Positions 39,581-46,637 of a stretch of DNA of 59,693 nucleotides are shown here, piece by piece. The notes under the pieces are model-generated. The model saw nothing but the letters and a program-made list of their open reading frames with translations. It did not search any database and was not told the DNA's origin. Position numbers and translations under genes: made by a program. This DNA is from DATATV01 sp035551355. Lineage in GTDB: Bacteria; Actinomycetota; Actinomycetes; Mycobacteriales; Pseudonocardiaceae. The stretch covers positions 1-59,693 of the forward strand of contig DASZNF010000123.1 of assembly GCA_035551355.1 (NCBI GenBank). Direction: 5' to 3'. The stretch's first letter is position 1. Each line of letters starts with the position of its first letter.

Positions 39581-40690
39581 TCAGCTCTCCCTATCCCGGG
39601 TGACGCAGGACTTGGCCAGCACCTCGTCGGTGAAGTCGGGTTCGACCTTGCCGTCCTCGGTCAGCATCAGTTCCAGCAGCGACTGCACGTTGCGGGAGTA
39701 CAGCTCGCTGGCGTGCTCGGGCATGGTGGCCGGCAGGTTGAGCGGGGAGGCGATGGTGACGTCGTGTTTGACCACGACCTCACCGGGCTCGGTCAGCTCG
39801 CAGTTGCCGCCGGTCTCCCCGGCCAGGTCGACCACGACGCTGCCCGGCCGCATGTGCTCCACGGCCTGCGCGACCACCAGTTTGGGTGCGGGGCGCCCGG
39901 GCACCAGCGCGGTGGTGATCACCACGTCGAAGGTGCTGATCGCCTCGGTGAGTTTCTGTTGCTGCTGGGCCCGTTCCTCCTCGGTCAGCTCGCGGGCGTA
40001 GCCGCCCTCGCCGGCCGCTTCGATGCCCAGGTCCAGCCACTGCGCGCCCAGGGAGCGCACCTGCTCGGACACCTCCGGCCGCACGTCGTAGCCGGTGGTG
40101 CGGGCGCCCAGCCGTTTGGCGGTGGCCAGGGCCTGCAGTCCGGCCACACCGACGCCCAGGACCAGCACGGTCGCCGGCTTCACGGTGCCGGCCGCGGTGG
40201 TCAGCATCGGGAAGAACCGGGTGGACTGTTCGGCGGCCAGCAGCACGGCCTTGTAGCCGGCCACGTTGGCCTGGGAGCTCAGCGCGTCCATGGACTGGGC
40301 GCGCGAGATCCGCGGCACCGATTCCATGGCGAATCCGGTCACCTTCGCGCCACGCAGCCGGTCCCGGGTCTCCGGGCTGGTCAACGGGGCCAGAAAGCCG
40401 ATGAGGGTGGCGCCCTCGCGCAGCCTGCCTACCTCCTCTTCGGTCGGCGGGTTGACCTTGACCAGCACATCGGCGGCCCATGGGTCACCAATGGTTGCTC
40501 CGACCTGCTCGTATTCGCGGTCCGGAATGAGGGCGCCGAGTCCGGCGCCCTCCTCGACCACGACAGCAAGGCCTTTGGCCCGCAAGCGTTCGACGACCTT
40601 CGGGACCAGCGCGACCCGGCGTTCACCGGCCGCGGTTTCCCGAGGCACTCCAACTACGACACCAGTGTCCGACGTCACCCGGCAGAGCAT
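39581..40690 (-). CDS. pntAa: NAD(P) transhydrogenase alpha subunit, NAD-binding part
   Basis: A 369-residue soluble subunit related to alanine dehydrogenase. VVVGVPRETAAGERRVALVPKVVERLRAKGLAVVVEEGAG lies at the N-terminus, followed by AMESVPRISRAQSMDALSSQANVAGYKAVLLA (the RISRAQSMD NAD-site motif), the Rossmann VLVLGVGVAGLQALATAKRLGARTTGYDVRPEV, and SVVVDLAGETGGNCELTEPGE. The ATG at 40690 and a GTG at 40678 are possible starts; neither has a strong ribosome site. First gene of the pnt operon. Its promoter should lie in 40691-40870. Confidence 0.95.
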   Translation of the reverse strand: MLCRVTSDTGVVVGVPRETAAGERRVALVPKVVERLRAKGLAVVVEEGAGLGALIPDREYEQVGATIGDPWAADVLVKVNPPTEEEVGRLREGATLIGFLAPLTSPETRDRLRGAKVTGFAMESVPRISRAQSMDALSSQANVAGYKAVLLAAEQSTRFFPMLTTAAGTVKPATVLVLGVGVAGLQALATAKRLGARTTGYDVRPEVSEQVRSLGAQWLDLGIEAAGEGGYARELTEEERAQQQQKLTEAISTFDVVITTALVPGRPAPKLVVAQAVEHMRPGSVVVDLAGETGGNCELTEPGEVVVKHDVTIASPLNLPATMPEHASELYSRNVQSLLELMLTEDGKVEPDFTDEVLAKSCVTRDRES

Positions 40691-40874
40691 GCCGGTAGGA
40701 ATCCGGTGCGTCCAGCCAGGTATGACCTGCGTCGCGCCACCTGGTGAAATGTCTAGTCCAATTACTGGGACGATCCAGGCCGCCTGGACCTGCGAAAACG
40801 CGATCGCGGCGAGCTAACTCGCCAGTAACATTCTCTTTCGGGACGAACCGGAGTCAACTCCCTGGAACAGACGA

Positions 40875-40906
40875 ACCGGCGCGAGCCGTGCAGGCCCCGC
40901 GCCGGT
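40875..40906 (-). terminator. Terminator downstream of the SRPBCC gene
   Basis: ACCGGCGCG (40875-40883) pairs with CGCGCCGGT (40898-40906) across a 14-nt loop. The stem lies about 46 nt downstream of the minus-strand SRPBCC stop codon and upstream of the pnt promoter region. Confidence 0.55.
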
Positions 40907-40952
40907 CGTCCTCGTCGCTTTCCACCGCGCTGTCGCGCTCGCGTTGCCGCCG

Positions 40953-41399
40953 TCAGCCGGCGTGCACCTCGGAGTCCAGGTTGGCCAGCACGCCGTCGTA
41001 GATCCGGCGCAGCCCGCCCGGGGCGAAGGTCTTCTCGAAGAACCCGCCGATGCCGCCCGCGCCGTTCCAGGTGGCGGTCACCGAGACCGCGCTGGACTCA
41101 CCCGCCGGTGTGACCGCCCAGGTGGTCACCATGCTGGAATTGGCGTCGGTCTCCACCAGCTTGCCCTCGGCGGGCTCGGTCACCGTGAGCAGGCAGTCGC
41201 GAACCCGCTTGCTGGTCGCGGCCAGCTTCCAGTGCACGACGGTGCCCGCGCCCTCGCCGCCCTCGCGCACCTCGTACTCACTGAACTGCTCGGTGAGCAG
41301 CTTCGAGCGGGTGCTGGCGTAGTCCGCAAGCGCTTGCCGAACCCGATCCGCGGGCGCTGCGATGGTGCGTTCCGCGGTCGCCGTTACCTGCGCCATCAT
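40953..41399 (-). CDS. SRPBCC (START-like) family protein
   Basis: A 148-residue protein: TATAERTIAAPADRVRQALADYASTRSKLLTEQFSEYEVREGGEGAGTVVHWKL, then SVTATWNGAGGIGGFFEKTFAPGGLRRIYDGVLANLDSEV. This is the beta-rich, single-long-C-terminal-helix pattern of polyketide-cyclase/START-like proteins with a hydrophobic cavity. Related mycobacterial proteins are annotated as polyketide cyclase/dehydrase. GGGAAGGAAC precedes two adjacent ATGs (41399, 41396). Ligand unknown. It stands alone, 61 nt from the end of the uronate operon. Confidence 0.85.
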   Translation of the reverse strand: MMAQVTATAERTIAAPADRVRQALADYASTRSKLLTEQFSEYEVREGGEGAGTVVHWKLAATSKRVRDCLLTVTEPAEGKLVETDANSSMVTTWAVTPAGESSAVSVTATWNGAGGIGGFFEKTFAPGGLRRIYDGVLANLDSEVHAG

Positions 41400-41460
41400 G
41401 TTCCTTCCCTAGCCGGTAGCCCTCATCCTCCCGCACCGGCGATCGGGCGGATCGGCGCGG

Positions 41461-42606
41461 TCAGGCGGGCGCGGCGGCGACCGCCTGGCGCAGGTCGGGC
41501 CAGCGGGCCGGACCGGCCAGACCGAGGTGATAGAGGTGCAGTTCGCTCGCCCCGGCCGCGGCCAGCTCCCGCACGCAGCCGGGCAGATCGGGCACCGGCG
41601 CGGCGGCCACCGCGGTGACGTAGGCCCCGATGTCCACAGTGGACTTCGCCAGGTTTCGCGCCGCGCGCACCGCGTCCAGCGCGGCCGGGCCGGGTTGCCA
41701 GCACGGCACGACCACGGCGTCGACCTCGTTGGCCGCATTCGGGGTGAGGCCGGGCAGGGCGCCGGTGGCCCAGGGATCGGGGCTGCCGTGCAGCACCACC
41801 CGCACCTCGTCCAGCGCGCCCAGCACTCCGGCGCGCAGTTCGTCGACCGCCCGGTGCCGGACGTTCAGCAACGCCTCGGACACTTCGGCGGGCAGTTCAT
41901 CCGTTGCCAGGCCAAGGTCTCCGGTGTCCAGCAGGCGGCGGATTTCCTTACGCAGCAATGCGATGGTGGCCTCGATCGGCAGGCCGGCGCGCGGCCAGTC
42001 GGCGGTGCAGGCCGGGCAGCAGCAGACCGACAACAGCCGGGCCGCCGCCGGCGCGAACACGCCGTCGGTCTTCTCGTGCATGTACTGGTGGGTCAGGCCC
42101 ATCGGGCCACAGGACTCCACGATCACCGTGCGCACATCCAGCTCGCGCACGCATTCCGCGGCCAGCGTCACGGCGAACTCCCGCACCTCGGGCGCCGAGG
42201 GACACAACGCCCACGGATAGCTTTCACCGTAACAGTTCCGTACGGTCAGATCGGGATTCTGCCTGCCCAGCAAGGAGTTGTGGGTGAGCACCAGCCAGGG
42301 TGCGACCGCTATCCCGGCGCCGGACAGCGTGCGCACCGCGTCGCCCGCGCTGTCGGCCGAGCGGGTCCAGGTCGCCGCGGCGGGCCGCAATCGCTTACCG
42401 GACCAGGCTTTCTCGCGCACCGGCCGGTACAGCGCGGCGTGCTCGGCCAGCACCGCGGTGCGCTCGGCCGACCACGGGGTGGCCGCCCGCACGGCGTGGT
42501 AGGAGGCGGCCACCGCGATCTCCCGCACGCCCAGTTCCGTTGCCCGGTCGAGGAATCCCGGCTCCTCCAGCACGTCCCACGGGTAGGCGTAGCCGGTCAC
42601 TCTCAT
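41461..42606 (-). CDS. Unknown TIM-barrel-like protein with CCCPxC motif, last gene of the uronate operon
   Basis: A 381-residue cytoplasmic protein starting at ATG 42606 (MRVTGYAYPWDVLEEPGFLDRATELGVREIAVAASYHAVRAATP). Alternating strand/helix segments (IAVAPWLVLTHNSLLGR; NCYGESYPWALCPSAPEVREFAVTLAAECVRELDVRTVIVESCGP; EVRVVLHGSPDPWATG; VVVPCWQPGPAALDAVRAA) look like a TIM barrel related to sugar-acting enzymes. SVCCCPACTADWPRAG is a Cys cluster (C-C-C-P-x-C) that could bind metal. No catalytic residues can be assigned with confidence. It begins 5 nt after glucarate dehydratase and so is surely co-expressed with uronate breakdown. Possibly an uncharacterised hydrolase or epimerase of a uronate derivative. 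Confidence 0.7.
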   Translation of the reverse strand: MRVTGYAYPWDVLEEPGFLDRATELGVREIAVAASYHAVRAATPWSAERTAVLAEHAALYRPVREKAWSGKRLRPAAATWTRSADSAGDAVRTLSGAGIAVAPWLVLTHNSLLGRQNPDLTVRNCYGESYPWALCPSAPEVREFAVTLAAECVRELDVRTVIVESCGPMGLTHQYMHEKTDGVFAPAAARLLSVCCCPACTADWPRAGLPIEATIALLRKEIRRLLDTGDLGLATDELPAEVSEALLNVRHRAVDELRAGVLGALDEVRVVLHGSPDPWATGALPGLTPNAANEVDAVVVPCWQPGPAALDAVRAARNLAKSTVDIGAYVTAVAAAPVPDLPGCVRELAAAGASELHLYHLGLAGPARWPDLRQAVAAAPA

Positions 42607-42611
42607 ACCTG

Positions 42612-43877
42612 TCACCAGCGGGACAGGTTGGGCTGGAAGGACGGCTCGAACCGGCGCATGTAGGTCGCGTCGTCCCGGGCGGTCAGGCCGCAGCGCAGAT
42701 AGTTCTCGTGCGCGCGGGCCAGCGCGTCCTCGTCCAGTTCCACGCCGAGGCCCGGACCGTCCGGCACCGCGACCGCGCCCTGGTGGAACTCCAGCGCGCC
42801 CGGCACGATCACGTCCTCGCTCTTCCACGGCCAGTGCGTGTCGCAGGCGTAGGTCAGGTGCGGGGTGGCCGCGGCCACGTGCACCATCGCGGCCAGGCTG
42901 ATGCCAAGGTGGCTGTTGGAATGCATGGACAGGCCCAGGCCGAAGGTCTCGCACAGCACGGAAAGCGACTGGGTCAGCCGCAGCCCGCCCCAGAAGTGGT
43001 GGTCGGACAACACGATGCCGACCGCGCCCTTCGACCCGGCCCGCACGGCGGGCGGCAGGTCGGCGAACCGGACCACGCACATGTTGGTGGCCAACGGCAT
43101 GTTCGCGTGCTCGGCGACCCGGGCCATGCCCTCGATGCCCGGCGTCGGGTCCTCCAGGTACTCCAGCACGCCGTCCAGCTCGTCGGCCACCCGCAGCGCG
43201 GTGTCCACCTGCCAGGCGCCGTTGGGGTCGATGCGCAGCGGCGCGCCGGGGAACGCCTCGGCCAGCGCGCGCACCGCGGCGATCTCCTGCTCCGGCGGCA
43301 GCGCACCGCCCTTGAGCTTGATCGAGCCGAACCCGTAGCGATCCACCATGGTGCGCGCTTCGTCCACAATGGACTCCGGGGTGAGCACCTCGCCCCATGC
43401 GTCCTCGCGGCCGTCGGCGTGCGCGCCGAACTTGTAGAAGAGGTAAGCGGAGAAGTCCACGCGGTCCCGGGCCCGGCCGCCGAGCAGGTCCACCACCGGG
43501 CGGCCCAGGGTGTGACCCTGGGCGTCCAGGCTGGCCACCTCGAACATCGAGTACACCTGGGCCAGCGTCTTGTCCTGGGAGAACGCGCCGGTCAGCCCGT
43601 GCTGATCCATGTAGACCGTGTCCGCCACGGTGGCGGCCACGAGTCGTTGCAGGCCAGGCAGATCGAACACGTCATGGCCGGGCAGCGCGGCCGCCACCTT
43701 CCGCACCACATCCAGGAAACCCTTGTCCCCGTAGGATTCCCCGAGTCCGACCACGCCGTCCTCGCAAGCCAGGCGGAGCACACCGCGCAGCGCGAACGGC
43801 TCGTGCACGCCCATCATGTTCAGCAGCGGCGGATCGGCGAACGCGACCGGCGTGAGCTCGGCCTTGAGCACCTTCAC
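42612..43877 (-). CDS. gudD: Glucarate dehydratase (enolase superfamily)
   Basis: A 421-residue enolase-superfamily enzyme. ELTPVAFADPPLLNMMGVHEPFALRGVLRLACEDGVVGLGESYGDK is the capping domain with the active-site loop. The KxK-type catalytic motif is FGSIKLKGG. Metal ligands lie in LRIDPNGAWQ, LEDPTPGIEGMA and NMCVVRFADL. The late acid/base His region is LSDHHFWGG, and GLGLSMHSNSHLGISLAAMVHVAAATPHLTYACDTHWPW closes the barrel. It dehydrates D-glucarate (and galactarate-type isomers) to 5-dehydro-4-deoxyglucarate. The GTG start at 43877 overlaps the stop of the next enzyme gene (GTGA). Operon with kdgD and the unknown gene. Confidence 0.93.
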   Translation of the reverse strand: MKVLKAELTPVAFADPPLLNMMGVHEPFALRGVLRLACEDGVVGLGESYGDKGFLDVVRKVAAALPGHDVFDLPGLQRLVAATVADTVYMDQHGLTGAFSQDKTLAQVYSMFEVASLDAQGHTLGRPVVDLLGGRARDRVDFSAYLFYKFGAHADGREDAWGEVLTPESIVDEARTMVDRYGFGSIKLKGGALPPEQEIAAVRALAEAFPGAPLRIDPNGAWQVDTALRVADELDGVLEYLEDPTPGIEGMARVAEHANMPLATNMCVVRFADLPPAVRAGSKGAVGIVLSDHHFWGGLRLTQSLSVLCETFGLGLSMHSNSHLGISLAAMVHVAAATPHLTYACDTHWPWKSEDVIVPGALEFHQGAVAVPDGPGLGVELDEDALARAHENYLRCGLTARDDATYMRRFEPSFQPNLSRW

Positions 43878-44800
43878 CTGGCCGCCTCCAGCAGCTTCGC
43901 CAGCCGGTCGACCTGCTCGGGCGTGGGGTCCACCAGCGGCGGGCGCACCCCGCCGACCCGGTCGCCGCGCAGCCGCGCCCCGGCCTTGACCAGCGACACC
44001 GCGAACCCGGGCGTCTCGTCCCGCAACGCCACCAGCGGCAGGTAGAAGCGGACGAGCAGATCGTCGACGGTCTTGTCGTCGCCGTTGTCCAGCGCCTGGT
44101 GGAAGGCGTGCGCGATCTCCGGGGCGAAGCAGTGCACGGCCGAGGAGTAGGTGCGCACGCCGATCGCCCGGTAGGCCCGGGCCGACACCTCGGCGGTGGG
44201 CAATCCGTTGAGGAACTGGAACTCCGCGGCCCGGGGGTGGCCGCTGCCGCGCACGGTGCCCACGATCCGGGTCATCAGGTCCACGTCGCCGACGCCGTCC
44301 TTCACGCCGACCACGGTGGGCAGGTCCAGCAGATCGAGCACGGCGCTCGCGGTGAACACGGCGGGCGGACGGTGGTAGACGATCACCGGGACGTCCGCGT
44401 CCTTGGTGACGTAGCGAACGTGGGCGACCAGACCCTTGGGCGGGCCGCTGACCAGGTAGGGCGGTAGCAGCAGCACCCCGTCCGCGCCCTCCTCGGCGGC
44501 CATCCGCACTCCGGCCCGGGCCTGCTCGGCGCCGCCGCCCGCGCCCACCCACACGGGCACCCGGCCGCCGGTCACCTCGCGGGCGACCCGCAGCACGCCG
44601 CGCACCTCCTCGGGGGCCAGCGCGCTGAACTCGCCGGTGCCGCACGCCACGAACAGCGCGCCCGCCCCGGCGTCCAGGTGAGCCCGCACCTGGGGCGCGA
44701 AGGCGTCCAGGTCCAGCGCCAAGTCGTCCCCGAAGGGGGTGAGCGGGAAGGCGAGCAGTCCGGTCAGCGTGGGTGGTGTTCTGGTCATCCCGGTGGTCAT
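43874..44800 (-). CDS. 5-dehydro-4-deoxyglucarate dehydratase (DHDPS-like)
   Basis: A 308-residue Schiff-base aldolase-fold enzyme: LTGLLAFPLTPFGDDLALDLDAFAPQVRAHLDAGAGALFVACGTGEFSALAPEE (the GTGEF motif), PVIVYHRPPAVF with the catalytic Tyr, and TVVGVKDGVGDVDLMTRIV with the Schiff-base Lys. It converts 5-dehydro-4-deoxyglucarate to 2-oxoglutarate semialdehyde with loss of water and CO2. It is first in the minus-strand operon, divergent from the IclR regulator. A dehydrogenase for the final step to 2-oxoglutarate is not in the window. Confidence 0.93.
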   Translation of the reverse strand: MTTGMTRTPPTLTGLLAFPLTPFGDDLALDLDAFAPQVRAHLDAGAGALFVACGTGEFSALAPEEVRGVLRVAREVTGGRVPVWVGAGGGAEQARAGVRMAAEEGADGVLLLPPYLVSGPPKGLVAHVRYVTKDADVPVIVYHRPPAVFTASAVLDLLDLPTVVGVKDGVGDVDLMTRIVGTVRGSGHPRAAEFQFLNGLPTAEVSARAYRAIGVRTYSSAVHCFAPEIAHAFHQALDNGDDKTVDDLLVRFYLPLVALRDETPGFAVSLVKAGARLRGDRVGGVRPPLVDPTPEQVDRLAKLLEAAR

Positions 44801-44818
44801 CCCGTCCCCGTCCAGTTG

Positions 44819-44854
44819 TTCACATATATGAATCGTGTCGTATTATAGGACGAC
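44819..44854. promoter_or_regulatory. Two palindromes in the IclR-uronate operon divergent promoter
   Basis: TTCACATATATGAA (44819-44832; an imperfect palindrome with TTCA/TGAA ends) and GTCGTATTATAGGACGAC (44837-44854; GTCGT/ACGAC ends around an AT-rich centre). Both lie in the 74-bp AT-rich gap between the divergent IclR and dehydratase genes and cover the likely -10/-35 positions. The IclR protein is the expected ligand. GGAAAGGAA just downstream is its ribosome site. Confidence 0.6.
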
Positions 44855-44874
44855 GTTCAGCGGAAAGGAATCTC

Positions 44875-45657
44875 ATGAGCGCATCGGCCGAGGACACGGC
44901 AGGCGGGGTCAAGTCCGCCCGCCGGGCCATCGACCTGCTGGAGACCTTCGCCGCCGACACCGCGTGGACCTCGCTGGCCGAACTGCACGCCCGCACCGGT
45001 GTCCCCCGATCGAGTCTGCACGGACTGCTGCGCACCCTGCACGACACCGGCTGGATCGAGACCGACGCCAGCGGCGCCCGGTTCCGGCTCGGCGTGCGCG
45101 CCCTGATCTGCGGCACCGCCTACCTCGACCGCGACCCGGTGCAGCCCTACGCCACCGAAGCCCTGGAACGACTGCGCGACCGCACCGGCTACACCGCGCA
45201 CTACGCCCGCAGGCACGGAACCGAGGTGGTCTACCTGGAGACCCGCGAATCGCGGCAGTCCCAGCACCTGGTGTCCCGGGTCGGCCGCACCCTGCCGGCG
45301 CACGCCACCGCGCTGGGCAAGGCGCTGCTGGCCGAGCTGACCGAGGCCGAGATCGCCGAACTGCTGCCCGCCGCTCTTCCGGCGCTGACCGAGCACACGA
45401 TCACCGATCGGGTGACGCTGTCGGCCGGACTGGCGGCCATCCGGGACCGCGGATTCGCCTGCGAACGGGCCGAGGGCACCCCGGGCGTGGCCTGCGCGGC
45501 GGCGGTGATCCCCTACCGGATCCCCGGCACCGACGCGCTGAGCTGCTCGTTCCCGGCCGCGCAGGTCAGCGACCCGGACGCGGCCGCGATCGGCACACTG
45601 CTGCACGAGACCGCGGCCGAACTGGGCCACCGCCTCCGACGCGCCGGCATCCGGTGA
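44875..45657 (+). CDS. IclR-family transcriptional regulator of uronate catabolism
   Basis: A 260-residue protein. The N-terminal winged helix is KSARRAIDLLETFAADTAWTSLAELHARTGVPRSSLHGLLRTLHDTGWIETD, followed by RFRLGVRAL. The effector domain has YARRHGTEVVYLETRESRQSQHLVSRVGRTLPAHATALGKALLAEL and IPYRIPGTDALSCSFPAAQVSD. IclR proteins bind small carboxylates; here the likely effector is a uronate, glucarate or keto-acid intermediate. ATG 44875 has GGAAAGGAA upstream. Its gene is followed 50 nt later by uronate dehydrogenase, so it probably controls both directions. Confidence 0.92.
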   Translation: MSASAEDTAGGVKSARRAIDLLETFAADTAWTSLAELHARTGVPRSSLHGLLRTLHDTGWIETDASGARFRLGVRALICGTAYLDRDPVQPYATEALERLRDRTGYTAHYARRHGTEVVYLETRESRQSQHLVSRVGRTLPAHATALGKALLAELTEAEIAELLPAALPALTEHTITDRVTLSAGLAAIRDRGFACERAEGTPGVACAAAVIPYRIPGTDALSCSFPAAQVSDPDAAAIGTLLHETAAELGHRLRRAGIR

Positions 45658-45707
45658 CCGGGCCAATGACGGACACGATCGGGCGACAAAATGACGAAAG
45701 GACCTTC

Positions 45708-46517
45708 ATGACCGAGCAGCGCGTTCTGATCACCGGTTCCTCGGGCGTGATCGGGAAACTGATGCGCACCCGGATGCGCAAACCCGGCCGGATCCTGCGG
45801 TTGCTGGACATCGCCGAACCCGCGCCGGCCGAACCCGGCGAAGGGGTGGAGATCCTGACCGGCTCGGTCACCGACGCCGACCTTGTCACCCGGGCGTGTG
45901 ACGGGGTGGACGCCATCATCCATCTGGGTGGCGTCAGCCGGGAAGCCGGCTACCAGGAGATTCTGGACGTCAACGTGACCGGCACGCAGACCGTGCTGGA
46001 GGCGGCCCGGGCCGCCGGGATCAGCCGGGTGGTGCTGGCCTCCAGCAACCACGCGGTCGGGTTCCGCACCACCGACGAGAGCGGCGCGCAGGGCATCCCC
46101 GGCGACGCCAGCCCCCGGCCGGACACCTACTACGGCTTCAGCAAGGCCGCGCTGGAGTCGCTGGGCAGCCTGTACCACTCGCGGTTCGGCATGGACGTGA
46201 TCTGCATCCGGATCGGCTCCTGCTTCGAACGCCCGTGGGACGTGCGCGGCCTGTCCACCTGGCTGTCCCCGGACGACTGCGCCCGGCTGTTCGAGGCCTG
46301 CCTGTCCGCGCCCAAACCCGGCTACCGGGTGGTGTGGGGCGTATCCGGCAACACCCGCCGGGTGTTCTCGCTGGCCGAGGCCGAGGCGCTGGGCTACCGG
46401 TCGCAGGACGACGCCGAGGTGTTCGCGGCCGAGATCGCCGACGGCAGGTACTGGCAGGACTCCTACGTCGGCGGCGGCTTCACCACCACCCCGCTGGGCG
46501 AACCCAACCCGCTGTAG
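45708..46517 (+). CDS. udh: Uronate dehydrogenase (NAD-dependent, SDR/epimerase type)
   Basis: A 269-residue extended SDR protein: Rossmann motif VLITGSSGVIGKLM, IIHLGGVSREAGYQEILDVNVTGTQTVLEAARAAGISRVVLASSNHAVGF, and catalytic DTYYGFSKAALESLG (Y-x-x-x-K). IRIGSCFERPWDVRGLSTWLSPDDCARLFEACL is typical of uronate dehydrogenases. It oxidises glucuronate or galacturonate to the aldarolactone using NAD. With the glucarate and keto-deoxyglucarate dehydratases across the regulator it forms the oxidative uronate route. ATG 45708 has AAAGGAC upstream. A 13-bp-stem terminator follows. Confidence 0.9.
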   Translation: MTEQRVLITGSSGVIGKLMRTRMRKPGRILRLLDIAEPAPAEPGEGVEILTGSVTDADLVTRACDGVDAIIHLGGVSREAGYQEILDVNVTGTQTVLEAARAAGISRVVLASSNHAVGFRTTDESGAQGIPGDASPRPDTYYGFSKAALESLGSLYHSRFGMDVICIRIGSCFERPWDVRGLSTWLSPDDCARLFEACLSAPKPGYRVVWGVSGNTRRVFSLAEAEALGYRSQDDAEVFAAEIADGRYWQDSYVGGGFTTTPLGEPNPL

Positions 46518-46564
46518 ACCGGATCCCCGTCGAAGACCGGACCCCCGTCGACCAGGCGCGAAAA

Positions 46565-46606
46565 AGCGCTTGGCGCGCCCCCGTGCAAGAGGACGCGCCA
46601 AGCGCT
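46565..46606. terminator. Bidirectional terminator between udh and the repeat-protein gene
   Basis: AGCGCTTGGCGCG (46565-46577) pairs perfectly with CGCGCCAAGCGCT (46594-46606) across a 16-nt loop. It is flanked by AAAAA on the left and CATTTCGTT on the right, which would be U-rich tails in one direction each. Confidence 0.85.
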
Positions 46607-46637
46607 CATTTCGTTGTGCAGCAAGCAGTTCCGCGAC

